A DNA stretch of 34,740 bases from Oscillospiraceae bacterium (GTDB lineage: Bacteria > Bacillota > Clostridia > Oscillospirales > Acutalibacteraceae), in NCBI GenBank assembly GCA_003538135.1, contig DPOR01000004.1:1-34740 (forward strand). Reading direction: 5' to 3'. Of the stretch, positions 23,193 through 32,686 are shown piece by piece (the stretch's first letter is position 1; the number at the start of each line of letters is the position of its first letter). Under the pieces are notes generated by a model. The model was not told the origin of the DNA, made no database searches, and worked only from the letters and a program-made list of their open reading frames with translations. A program made the position numbers and the translations under genes.

Positions 23193-24527
23193 TTACGGGG
23201 TGAGTCTGTTCGGACCTCTGAAGATGAACATTGCTTCTTTGATATGGAGTCCGAGCATGAGCATCGTGAGGCGGTCGATGCCGATACCGAAGCCGCCATG
23301 GGGCGGGCAGCCGTATTTGAAGAACTCGAGATAGAACTCAACATCCTTGTCGAGACCCTTCTCCTGCGCCTGACTCTTGAGCACATCGTATCTGTGCTCG
23401 CGCTGCGCGCCGGTGGTTATCTCGACGCCGCGCCAGATGAGGTCGTAGCCCTGCGGCACGCCGTTCTCGTCGCGCATATGGTAGAACGCGCGCTTCTCTG
23501 CGCTGTAGTCGGTAATGAACAGGAACTCGTGACCGTATTTCTTCATGACCCAGTCGTAGCTCAGACGCTCGGCGTCGGTCGTGAGGTCGCCCTTTTCGCT
23601 GTCGGGCACGGTGTAGCCGAACTCCTTTTCGAGCTCGTCATAGAGATCGGCAAGCTTTATGACCGGGAACGGGGTCGTCGGGACGATAACCTCCTTGCCG
23701 AACAGCTCCTTTATCTCCTCGCCGTACTTCTCCTTGACCGATTTAAGCATATATGTCAGCAGCTCCTCCTCCATCTTCATGACATCTTTGAAGGAGGTGA
23801 TGTAGCTGAACTCGAGGTCGAAGCCGGAGAACTCGGTGGTGTGCTTGTTGGTGTATGACTTCTCGGCTCTGAAAACGGGGCCGACTTCAAATATGCGCTC
23901 GAAGCCGCTCGCCATTGCCATCTGCTTATAGAACTGGGGGCTCTGCGCAAGATAAGCGAGGCGGTCAAAATACTTGACCTCAAAAACCTCGGCTCCGCTC
24001 TCGCTCGCCGCGCCGATGAGCTTCGGGGTGTGAATCTCGATGAAATTATGGTCTATCAGGAACTGACGCATGGCGTTGACCATGACAGTCTGAACCTTGA
24101 ACATGAGCTGATTTTCGTCGGTGCGAAGGTCGATCCAGCGGTAGTCAATGCGCTGGTCGATGCTCGAACGCTCGACGCCCGGGCGCTTCTTGGTCGCAGG
24201 GATCTCCTTGCGCACTATCGGCAGCGCGTCGGCTATCGACTCCGCGGTTATCGACTCGGGGATAATCTCAATTCCGCCCATCTTGACGAAATCGTTCTCG
24301 ACGGCGGTGCCGACGACCGAGATAACGGAATCCTGAGTCAGAGTCGCTATCACGGGGCAGAGCTCCGGCAGCTTCTCTTTCTCGACGGTTATCTGAATTT
24401 TTCCGGTGATATCCTTGAGCACGATGAAAGCCATATACTTGCTGTCGCGCAGGTTCTCGACGAAGCCCTGAACGAGCACGGGTTTGCCGAGATTATTTTT
24501 GATGTCCGCAATGTAAGTTCTCTCCAT
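23193..24527 (-). CDS. aspS: Archaeal-type aspartyl-tRNA synthetase (probably aspartate--tRNA(Asn/Asp) ligase)
   Basis: A 444-residue class II synthetase of the archaeal/eukaryotic AspRS type, not the ~590-residue bacterial type with an inserted GAD domain. An OB-fold anticodon domain (about 15-100: GFVENLRDSKYMAFIVLKD) is followed by YFDRLAYLAQSPQFYKQ, motif 2 VGPVFRAEKSYTNKH and EFSGFDLEF, and motif 3 GFGIGIDRLTMLML. Bacterial enzymes of this type often charge tRNA(Asn) with Asp, and the product is then amidated by GatCAB, encoded 4 kb away. The residue at the place that is Trp or His in studied archaeal enzymes (GWVxE) appears to be Glu here, so specificity is inferred only. The ATG has GGAGGG eight bases upstream and shares one base with the hisS stop (TAATG). 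Confidence 0.93.
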   Translation of the reverse strand: MERTYIADIKNNLGKPVLVQGFVENLRDSKYMAFIVLKDITGKIQITVEKEKLPELCPVIATLTQDSVISVVGTAVENDFVKMGGIEIIPESITAESIADALPIVRKEIPATKKRPGVERSSIDQRIDYRWIDLRTDENQLMFKVQTVMVNAMRQFLIDHNFIEIHTPKLIGAASESGAEVFEVKYFDRLAYLAQSPQFYKQMAMASGFERIFEVGPVFRAEKSYTNKHTTEFSGFDLEFSYITSFKDVMKMEEELLTYMLKSVKEKYGEEIKELFGKEVIVPTTPFPVIKLADLYDELEKEFGYTVPDSEKGDLTTDAERLSYDWVMKKYGHEFLFITDYSAEKRAFYHMRDENGVPQGYDLIWRGVEITTGAQREHRYDVLKSQAQEKGLDKDVEFYLEFFKYGCPPHGGFGIGIDRLTMLMLGLHIKEAMFIFRGPNRLTP

Positions 24528-25885
24528 TATCTGAGCCCTCCAAAGAGATTTGATATATCGGCAGCGTTGAGATCTCCGTCGTTGATGCTGTCCGCAAAGG
24601 CGTTTGCCGCAGCCTGAACGAGAGCCGACGAGAATTCATCGCTGAAGTTTTCGATTGAAAAAGCGGTCTTTTCGCCGTTTTCCATGTTCTTGACGAGGAC
24701 TTCGCCCTTGGCGATATCGTCGTCGCCGATAACGCAGGTGAAGCGTGCGCCCAGTTTGTCGGCGTATTTCATCTGAGCCTTGACCGAGCGTCCCGCGACG
24801 TCAAACTGCGCGCTGACTCCGTCCGAGCGGAGATCCGTGCAGAGCTTCGCCGCAACGAGCGAAGCGGCGTCGCCGATTGAGCCGATATAGATATCGCACT
24901 TCTGGTCGCCGGGCAGCTCAATGCCCTGCGCCTCGATGACGCTGAGCAGGCGCTCGAGTCCCATTGCGAAGCCGAGCGACGGGGTGTGCTGACCGCCGAG
25001 CTCTTCAATGAGTCCGTCATAGCGTCCGCCGCCGCCGCAGACAAGTCCGTCGGTCTTGTCGTTGTGCGAGACGAATTCGAAAACGGTCTTTGTATAGTAA
25101 TCAAGTCCGCGCACGATGTGCGGGTTGACAACATAGTCTATCATCAGCGCGTCAAGATAGCTCTTGACTTTCTCGAAATGCTCGCGGCACTCGTCGCAGA
25201 GATAATCGAGCATGACGGGCGCGCCCTCGGCTATCTTCGAGCAGACGGGGCTCTTGCAGTCGAGAATACGCATGGGGTTGCGTTCGAGCCTGTCGAGGCA
25301 GGTGCCGCACAGCTCGTCTTTATACTGCTCAAAATATGCCTTGAGCGCCTTGTGATACTCGGCGCGGCAGGTCGGGCAGCCGATCGAGTTTATCTCGAGC
25401 GTCAAGTCCTCGATTCCGAGAAAAGCGAATATTTCGGCGGCGAGGGAGATTATCTCGGCATCGGCGGCGGGAGCCGGGGTGCCAAAAACTTCAACGCCGA
25501 ACTGGTGGAACTCCCTGTATCTGCCGGACTGCGGCTTCTCGTAGCGATAGCACGAGGTTATATAGCAGGTCTTCTGCGGCAGGGGCTCGTTGAAAAGTCC
25601 GTGCTCCAGGAATGCGCGCGCAGCGCCCGCAGTGCCCTCGGGTCGGAGCGTTATAGAACGTCCGCCCTTGTCGAGAAAAGTATACATCTCCTTCTGCACG
25701 ACATCGGTGGTGTCGCCGACGCCGCGTGCAAACAGCTCCGTATGCTCGAACACGGGAGTGCGAATCTCCTTGAAGCCGAAACGCGAGGCTATATCGAGCA
25801 GGGTATTTTCAAGAAAGCGGTTTTTATAGCTCGCCGCGGGCAGTACATCCTGAGTGCCCTTGACAGCTTTCGTAAAAAGAGCCAT
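24527..25885 (-). CDS. hisS: Histidyl-tRNA synthetase
   Basis: A 452-residue class II synthetase that attaches histidine to tRNA(His). Visible: the KGTQDVLP start, PVFEHTELFARGVGDTTDVV, TLRPEGTAGAARA, motif 2 CYRYEKPQSGRYREFHQFG, and the histidine-specific RGLDYYTKTVFE, with GFAMGLERLL as motif 3. The insertion carries several Cys pairs (CPTC, CGTC, DCKSPVC), as seen in clostridial HisRS, possibly binding zinc. The ATG follows GGAAGG at nine bases. It heads a two-gene unit with aspS (one-base overlap). A GC-rich hairpin stands directly before its ribosome site. There is no room for a T-box. Confidence 0.97.
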   Translation of the reverse strand: MALFTKAVKGTQDVLPAASYKNRFLENTLLDIASRFGFKEIRTPVFEHTELFARGVGDTTDVVQKEMYTFLDKGGRSITLRPEGTAGAARAFLEHGLFNEPLPQKTCYITSCYRYEKPQSGRYREFHQFGVEVFGTPAPAADAEIISLAAEIFAFLGIEDLTLEINSIGCPTCRAEYHKALKAYFEQYKDELCGTCLDRLERNPMRILDCKSPVCSKIAEGAPVMLDYLCDECREHFEKVKSYLDALMIDYVVNPHIVRGLDYYTKTVFEFVSHNDKTDGLVCGGGGRYDGLIEELGGQHTPSLGFAMGLERLLSVIEAQGIELPGDQKCDIYIGSIGDAASLVAAKLCTDLRSDGVSAQFDVAGRSVKAQMKYADKLGARFTCVIGDDDIAKGEVLVKNMENGEKTAFSIENFSDEFSSALVQAAANAFADSINDGDLNAADISNLFGGLR

Positions 25886-25913
25886 GTTTTCGTTCCTTCC
25901 ATAAAAACATTAA

Positions 25914-25932
25914 ATCCCGCCGTTGGCGGGAT
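25914..25932 (-). promoter_or_regulatory. Hairpin in the hisS leader
   Basis: A perfect ATCCCGCC/GGCGGGAT stem with a 3-nt loop, followed on the minus strand by TTAATGTTTTT and then the GGAAGG of hisS. It resembles an attenuator or mRNA-stabilising stem. Confidence 0.5.
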
Positions 25933-25949
25933 GAGCGAAAAAGCTCCGG

Positions 25950-25986
25950 AAAAAGCCGCCCGGCGGGAAATACCGCCGGGGCGGGT
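25950..25986 (-). terminator. Terminator of mgsA
   Basis: The GC-only stem CCGCCC-GGCGG/CCGCC-GGGCGG is followed by CTTTTTCC on the minus strand, just after the mgsA stop. Confidence 0.8.
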
Positions 25987-25992
25987 CAAAGC

Positions 25993-26394
25993 TTATTTCG
26001 GGTTGACTATATCGCGCCAATCAAGGTCGCCGCGCGCAAGGCTGTGAATAAGAGCCTCGGCGGTGGCTATATTGGTGGCAACGGGGATGTTGTGCACGTC
26101 GCAGAGTCTGAGAAGATTTGCTTCGTTGGGCTCGTGCGGCTTGGGTGTGAGCGGATCTCTGAACATGAGCAGAAGATCGATCTCGTTGCAGGCTATTCTG
26201 GAAGCTATCTGCTGGTCTCCGCCCTGACTTCCGCTGAGGAAGCGCTGAATCTCAAGTCCCGTTGCCTCGGCTACAAGCTTGCCCGTAGTGCCGGTCGCGC
26301 ACAGGGAATGGCGGCTCAGGATACCGCAATAAGCTATACAGAACTGGGTCATAAGTTCTTTTTTTGAGTCGTGAGCCATGAGAGCGATGTTCAT
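25993..26394 (-). CDS. mgsA: Methylglyoxal synthase
   Basis: A 133-residue enzyme converting dihydroxyacetone phosphate to methylglyoxal and phosphate, a bypass of lower glycolysis when phosphate is short. Visible: MNIALMAHDSKK, the phosphate-binding CATGTTG (32-38), GSQGGDQQI with the catalytic Asp60 (Asp71 in E. coli), FRDPL, and His87 in KPHEPN (His98 in E. coli). Length is somewhat below the E. coli enzyme and typical of Firmicutes. The ATG follows GGGGGA at eight bases. It has its own promoter with a nearby inverted repeat that may be an operator. Confidence 0.96.
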   Translation of the reverse strand: MNIALMAHDSKKELMTQFCIAYCGILSRHSLCATGTTGKLVAEATGLEIQRFLSGSQGGDQQIASRIACNEIDLLLMFRDPLTPKPHEPNEANLLRLCDVHNIPVATNIATAEALIHSLARGDLDWRDIVNPK

Positions 26395-26441
26395 TGTGTA
26401 TCCCCCTTTTCCGAGTTGTTGACTTCGCTGGTCATGTTAAT

Positions 26442-26470
26442 ATCATATCAGAGAAACCGGGTTATGACAA
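26442..26470 (-). promoter_or_regulatory. Sigma-A promoter of mgsA
   Basis: On the minus strand TTGTCA (26465-26470), a 17-bp spacer and TATGAT (26442-26447). Confidence 0.75.
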
Positions 26471-26476
26471 GAGTTA

Positions 26477-26494
26477 TTTGTAACTTCTTACAAA
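26477..26494. promoter_or_regulatory. Inverted repeat upstream of the mgsA -35 box
   Basis: TTTGTAA-CTTC-TTACAAA, a perfect 7-4-7 inverted repeat just upstream of the -35. It could be a repressor operator (Rex-like in outline) or the stem of a weak gyrA terminator. Confidence 0.45.
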
Positions 26495-26516
26495 ATTTTA
26501 ATAAAAACCCGACCGA

Positions 26517-29030
<2,514 letters not shown>

Positions 29031-29049
29031 AGAGATCTACTCCTTTCCG

Positions 29050-31074
29050 TTATATGTCCAGGTTCTGGACGTATTTTGCATTGGTTTCGATGAACTCGCG
29101 GCGCGGCTCGACCTTGTCGCCCATGAGAATGGAGAAGGTCTCGTCCGCGAGCATCGCGTCCTCGACGTTGACGCGCAGCATCGTGCGGAAGTCGGGATCC
29201 ATTGTCGTCTCCCAGAGCTGCTCGGCATCCATCTCGCCGAGACCCTTGTATCTCTGGATATCGCAGCTGCCCGAGCCGCCGAACTCCGCCATGAACTCGT
29301 CGCGCTCCTCGTCGGAGAAGGCGTATCTTACCTTCTTGCCCTTGCTGACCTTGAACAGCGGGGGCTGGGCGAGATAGACGTGACCCTGCTCTATGAGCGG
29401 GCGCATATAGCGGAAGAAGAAGGTCAAAAGCAGCGTTCTGATATGCGCGCCGTCGACATCGGCATCCGCCATAATGACTATCTTGTTGTAGCGAAGCTTT
29501 GTTATATCAAATTCGTCGCCTATTCCGGTGCCGAGGGCTATGACTATGGGCATGAGCTTCTCGTTGCCGATAACTCTGTCAAGTCTCGCCTTTTCGACGT
29601 TGAGCATCTTGCCCCAGAGGGGAAGAATGGCCTGGAAGCGTCTGTCGCGTCCCTCTTTTGCGGAGCCGCCTGCGGAATCTCCCTCGACGATGTAGAGCTC
29701 TGTGCGCTCGGCGTCGCGCTCGGTGCAGTCGGCAAGCTTGCCGGGCAGGGAGTTCGAGTCGAGAACGGACTTGCGGCGCGCCAATTCACGCGCCTTTCTC
29801 GCCGCCTCTCTTGCGCGCGAAGCGTCGAGAGCCTTTGAGAATATCGCCTTTGCGACCGCGGGATTCTCCTCGAAATAGGTCATCAGCTTCTCGTAGACGG
29901 TGGTCGAGACGAGCTGGGTGATGTCGGTGTTGCCGAGCTTGCCCTTGGTCTGACCCTCGAACTGCGCCTCGGTCAGCTTGACGCTGATAACAACCGTCAG
30001 TCCCTCGCGCACGTCGTCGCCGGAGAGCTTCTTGTCGCCGTCCTTGAGAATGGAATATTTGCGTCCGTAGTCGTTGAAAACGCGGGTCAGAGCGGTCTTG
30101 AAGCCGGTCTCGTGCGTGCCGCCGTCAACGGTGCGGACGTTATTTGCAAACGAGAGCATGGTCTCGTTGTAGCTGTCTGTGTACTGCATAGCTATCTCCG
30201 CGCTCCTGTCGCCGTGCATGGCGGAGAAGTGGATGGGAGTTTCGTGCAGGGGGGTCTGCCCGCGGCTCACGGTGAGATAATCTACGAAGCTTGAAAGGCC
30301 GCCCTCGTAGCAGTAGGTGCGCTCGACTTCGTTTTCGGGGTCGCGCCTGTCCGCAAGAGTTATGCACAGTCCGGCGTTTAAGAACGCGGACTCGCGCAGA
30401 TGTCTCTCGAGCGTCTCGAAGTCATATTCCGTCGTCTCGCGGAAAATCTCAGGGTCGGGCTTGAAGCGGATGGTCGTGCCCGTGGCGGAGGACTCTCCTA
30501 TCTCCTTGAGGTCGTAGTCGGGATGACCGCCGTTAGAGAAACGCTGCCGATAGACGTGCCCGTTCTGGGACACCTCGACCTCAAGCCACTCGGACAGGGC
30601 GTTGACGACGGACGAGCCGACGCCGTGCAGACCGCCGGAGACCTTGTAGCCGCTGCCGCCGAACTTGCCGCCGGCGTGCAGGACGGTCAAAACCACGGTG
30701 ACGGTTGAAATGCCCATCTTTTCGTTCATTCCCACGGGGATACCGCGTCCGTTATCCTTGACGCTTATGACGTCGCCCGGGAGAATCTCAACGTCGATAT
30801 TCGTGCAGAAGCCCGCAAGAGCCTCGTCTATCGAGTTATCGACTATTTCATAGACAAGGTGGTGCAGGCCGCGCGGACCCGTAGAGCCGATATACATACC
30901 GGGGCGCTTGCGAACGGCCTCAAGTCCCTCAAGAACCTGAATCTGGCTCGCGTCGTATTCCTCGGTGACCTTTGTATTCATATCCTTGTCGAGCTCAATA
31001 TCCTCATCGAGCACAAGCTCGTCCTGATTATCTGCGCTCTCTTCAAGGATCTCGTTGTTCTCATTGTTATCCAA
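29050..31074 (-). CDS. gyrB: DNA gyrase subunit B
   Basis: A 674-residue GyrB that hydrolyses ATP to drive strand passage. Visible: IQVLEGLEAVRKRPGMYIGS, the ATP-binding EIVDNSIDEALAG and DNGRGIPVG, GGLHGVGSSVVNALS, the Toprim VEGDSAGGSAKEGRDR, and DADVDGAHIRTLLLTF. The start taken is a TTG with AAGGAGG nine bases upstream. It gives an acidic N-terminal extension of about 35 residues (NNENNEILEESADNQDELV and onward) before the usual start. An internal ATG at codon 32 has its AAGG too close to serve. It lies 37 bp after an uncharacterised gene in the same operon. Confidence 0.97.
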   Translation of the reverse strand: MDNNENNEILEESADNQDELVLDEDIELDKDMNTKVTEEYDASQIQVLEGLEAVRKRPGMYIGSTGPRGLHHLVYEIVDNSIDEALAGFCTNIDVEILPGDVISVKDNGRGIPVGMNEKMGISTVTVVLTVLHAGGKFGGSGYKVSGGLHGVGSSVVNALSEWLEVEVSQNGHVYRQRFSNGGHPDYDLKEIGESSATGTTIRFKPDPEIFRETTEYDFETLERHLRESAFLNAGLCITLADRRDPENEVERTYCYEGGLSSFVDYLTVSRGQTPLHETPIHFSAMHGDRSAEIAMQYTDSYNETMLSFANNVRTVDGGTHETGFKTALTRVFNDYGRKYSILKDGDKKLSGDDVREGLTVVISVKLTEAQFEGQTKGKLGNTDITQLVSTTVYEKLMTYFEENPAVAKAIFSKALDASRAREAARKARELARRKSVLDSNSLPGKLADCTERDAERTELYIVEGDSAGGSAKEGRDRRFQAILPLWGKMLNVEKARLDRVIGNEKLMPIVIALGTGIGDEFDITKLRYNKIVIMADADVDGAHIRTLLLTFFFRYMRPLIEQGHVYLAQPPLFKVSKGKKVRYAFSDEERDEFMAEFGGSGSCDIQRYKGLGEMDAEQLWETTMDPDFRTMLRVNVEDAMLADETFSILMGDKVEPRREFIETNAKYVQNLDI

Positions 31075-31111
31075 CGCTTTTATCCTCCTTCTCCGAAGCT
31101 CTTGCCCCTAA

Positions 31112-31987
31112 TCACTGATTTGCCAGGGTGGAGAACATATTCTTTTTCTTCTTTTTCTTTTTGGGCTTATACTTGGGCGGATTCTCAAGCCTCATTCTCG
31201 CGCTCTTCGACTTCGCGAGATATTTGTTGACCTGAACGACAGGGGAGATCATGTCGGCGCTCATATAGTCCACGCAGTTTGCGAGCAGATCCTGATCGTT
31301 GTTGAGCTCGCCGAGTATGGTCACGGCAATTATGCTCTGTATCTCGTTCGTGCCGTCGTCATAGATATCGTTGAGCAGATTGAAGAGCTTCTTCATCTTC
31401 TGCGGGTCGTTTTCCTTTATCACTCCGACGATCACGGGGGCGGCGTAGTTCTTGAAGAAATCCTCGGGCAGGAACTCGCCGTAGGTCTCGATGTTCTTTT
31501 TGTATTCCTCGCGAAGCTCGGGATAGATGACGCTCAGGCGGTTTGCAAAGGTGTTTGCGTCATAGCAGGCCTCGCCGCTCTTGGCCGCAGCCTTGGAGAC
31601 GGGGGTCGGGAGCTTGACCTTCTTCTTTTCGGCAGCTCCGTTCTTGCCGAAGTTCTCTTCAATAAGCTCGGCATACTCGTTCGAGATATACTTTACGTCC
31701 TTGCTGTCCGCGGTTTCGACATCGAGCAGGGAGTGGGCGATTTTTGCGAAATCGGTCTCGTTCGCGCCCTCCTTCTGAGCCCAGAGCAGGGCTATCTTGT
31801 TGTCGTAATGCTCAATGCGCAGCGCCTTGTTTTCGCCGGAAAAATCCATGACGGCGCGCCCGCTCGTGACCTCGACGGGGATACCGTCGGAGATGTCTGC
31901 GGGAGTGGTGATTCTGAAGCCGCACTTGGTGAGGGTCGGCTCAAGGTTCTTGTAGATGTCGTTCATCGCGTTACGGATATCGATCAT
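31112..31987 (-). CDS. Uncharacterised protein with Lys-rich tail, first gene of the gyrBA operon
   Basis: A 291-residue soluble protein, no signal or membrane segment. The first half (1-110) has an alpha/beta pattern (VEVTSGRAVMDFSGENKALR, HYDNKIALLWAQKEG). A low-complexity linker follows (119-140). The second half is helical, with FANRLSVIYPELREEYKKNI and YGEFLPEDFF (about 147-178), which loosely recalls DUF7674-type domains. The C-terminus is strongly basic (YKPKKKKKKK, 273-282), a possible nucleic-acid contact. I do not recognise a named function. The ATG follows AAGGAGA, and the promoter upstream is good. It is co-transcribed with gyrB and gyrA (37-bp and 19-bp gaps), which hints at a link with gyrase or chromosome work but does not prove it. 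Confidence 0.8.
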   Translation of the reverse strand: MIDIRNAMNDIYKNLEPTLTKCGFRITTPADISDGIPVEVTSGRAVMDFSGENKALRIEHYDNKIALLWAQKEGANETDFAKIAHSLLDVETADSKDVKYISNEYAELIEENFGKNGAAEKKKVKLPTPVSKAAAKSGEACYDANTFANRLSVIYPELREEYKKNIETYGEFLPEDFFKNYAAPVIVGVIKENDPQKMKKLFNLLNDIYDDGTNEIQSIIAVTILGELNNDQDLLANCVDYMSADMISPVVQVNKYLAKSKSARMRLENPPKYKPKKKKKKKNMFSTLANQ

Positions 31988-32023
31988 AACTGCTCTCCTT
32001 AAAGTTTATATAGTTCAGTAGTA

Positions 32024-32044
32024 AAGTATATAATATATATACTT
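32024..32044. repeat. AT-rich inverted repeat in the gyrase-operon leader
   Basis: AAGTATATA-ATA-TATATACTT, a perfect 9-3-9 repeat just downstream of the -10 box of the leftward promoter; it covers the likely transcription start. Confidence 0.6.
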
Positions 32045-32048
32045 ATAT

Positions 32049-32077
32049 ATAATATCATAATATTGACTTACTTGCAA
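32049..32077 (-). promoter_or_regulatory. Promoter of the hypothetical-gyrB-gyrA operon
   Basis: On the minus strand TTGCAA (32072-32077), a 17-bp spacer and TATTAT (32049-32054). Confidence 0.7.
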
Positions 32078-32121
32078 TGCTCCAACGGAAAAATAACGCT
32101 TCCGTTTTCAAATAAAACGGG

Positions 32122-32151
32122 TTGACGAAAGGCGTATGTCTGTGGTATTAT
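32122..32151 (+). promoter_or_regulatory. Promoter of the DUF1934-argS operon
   Basis: TTGACG (32122-32127), an 18-bp spacer and TATTAT (32146-32151). Confidence 0.75.
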
Positions 32152-32160
32152 AAAAAATCA

Positions 32161-32212
32161 AAAGAAAGGGGCTTTTAAAAGCCTCGAAGCATGAAAGAAA
32201 AGGGCTTTTTCA
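32161..32212 (+). promoter_or_regulatory. Leader with alternative hairpins over the DUF1934 ribosome site
   Basis: AAAGAAAGGGGCTTTT (from 32161) is repeated imperfectly as AAAGAAAAGGGCTTTT (from 32194). The single AAAAGCC (32177-32183) can pair with either GGCTTTT (32170-32176) or GGGCTTTT (32202-32209). The second pairing buries the AAGGG before the ATG and has a T run. Confidence 0.5.
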
Positions 32213-32632
32213 ATGGAAAAACAGGTATTTATAAACATTGAGGGCAGCCACTCCGGGCCGGAGGACAGCTACTCGTCGCAGACGAACACTCAGGGCGTTC
32301 TGCGGCTGCTCGAAAACGGCTACGAGCTCTCGTACGAGGAGCCCGACGACGAGCTCAAGGGCTGCGTCACCACCCTGCTTATAGAGGACGGCGGACTTGT
32401 CACAATGACAAGGGACGGCGCATATACTACACAGATGGTGATGGAGCGCGGTCAGCGCCACGTCTGCCACTATGCGACCCCGTTCGGGGATATGCTCCTC
32501 GGCATATTCGCAAAAAAAGTCGAGTCGTCCGTAACGGAGGACGGAGGCGAGCTGCTGCTTCACTACACTATCGACGTCAACGCGGATCTCGCGTCGTCGA
32601 ATGAGCTGAAGATAACGGTCAGCGGACAGTAA
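32213..32632 (+). CDS. DUF1934 (YwiB-like) beta-barrel protein
   Basis: A 139-residue cytosolic protein. Start and fold pattern match DUF1934: KQVFINIEGSHSG, then GVLRLLENGYELSYEEP, a glycine-containing hairpin DGAYTTQMVMERGQRH, TPFGDMLLGIFAKKV, and GELLLHYTIDVNADLASSNEL at the end. The family (YwiB in Bacillus subtilis) has a calycin-like barrel, no known activity, and commonly sits directly before argS, as here. The ATG has AAGGG eight bases upstream, inside a hairpin-forming leader. The 54-nt gap to argS without a terminator indicates one operon. Confidence 0.92.
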   Translation: MEKQVFINIEGSHSGPEDSYSSQTNTQGVLRLLENGYELSYEEPDDELKGCVTTLLIEDGGLVTMTRDGAYTTQMVMERGQRHVCHYATPFGDMLLGIFAKKVESSVTEDGGELLLHYTIDVNADLASSNELKITVSGQ

Positions 32633-32686
32633 AAATGACGGTTTGCCCGCAGAAGCTGCGGTTACAACGAAAGGATGGATAAATTT

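Noticed and set aside
25886..25992. T-box leader for hisS
   Set aside because: Only ~107 bp between mgsA and hisS, no T-box consensus (AGGGTGGNACCGCG-like), and the space is filled by two short stems.
32008..32075. Replication origin beside gyrB
   Set aside because: The stretch is AT-rich, but no DnaA-box clusters (TTATCCACA-like) and no dnaA, dnaN or recF are present.
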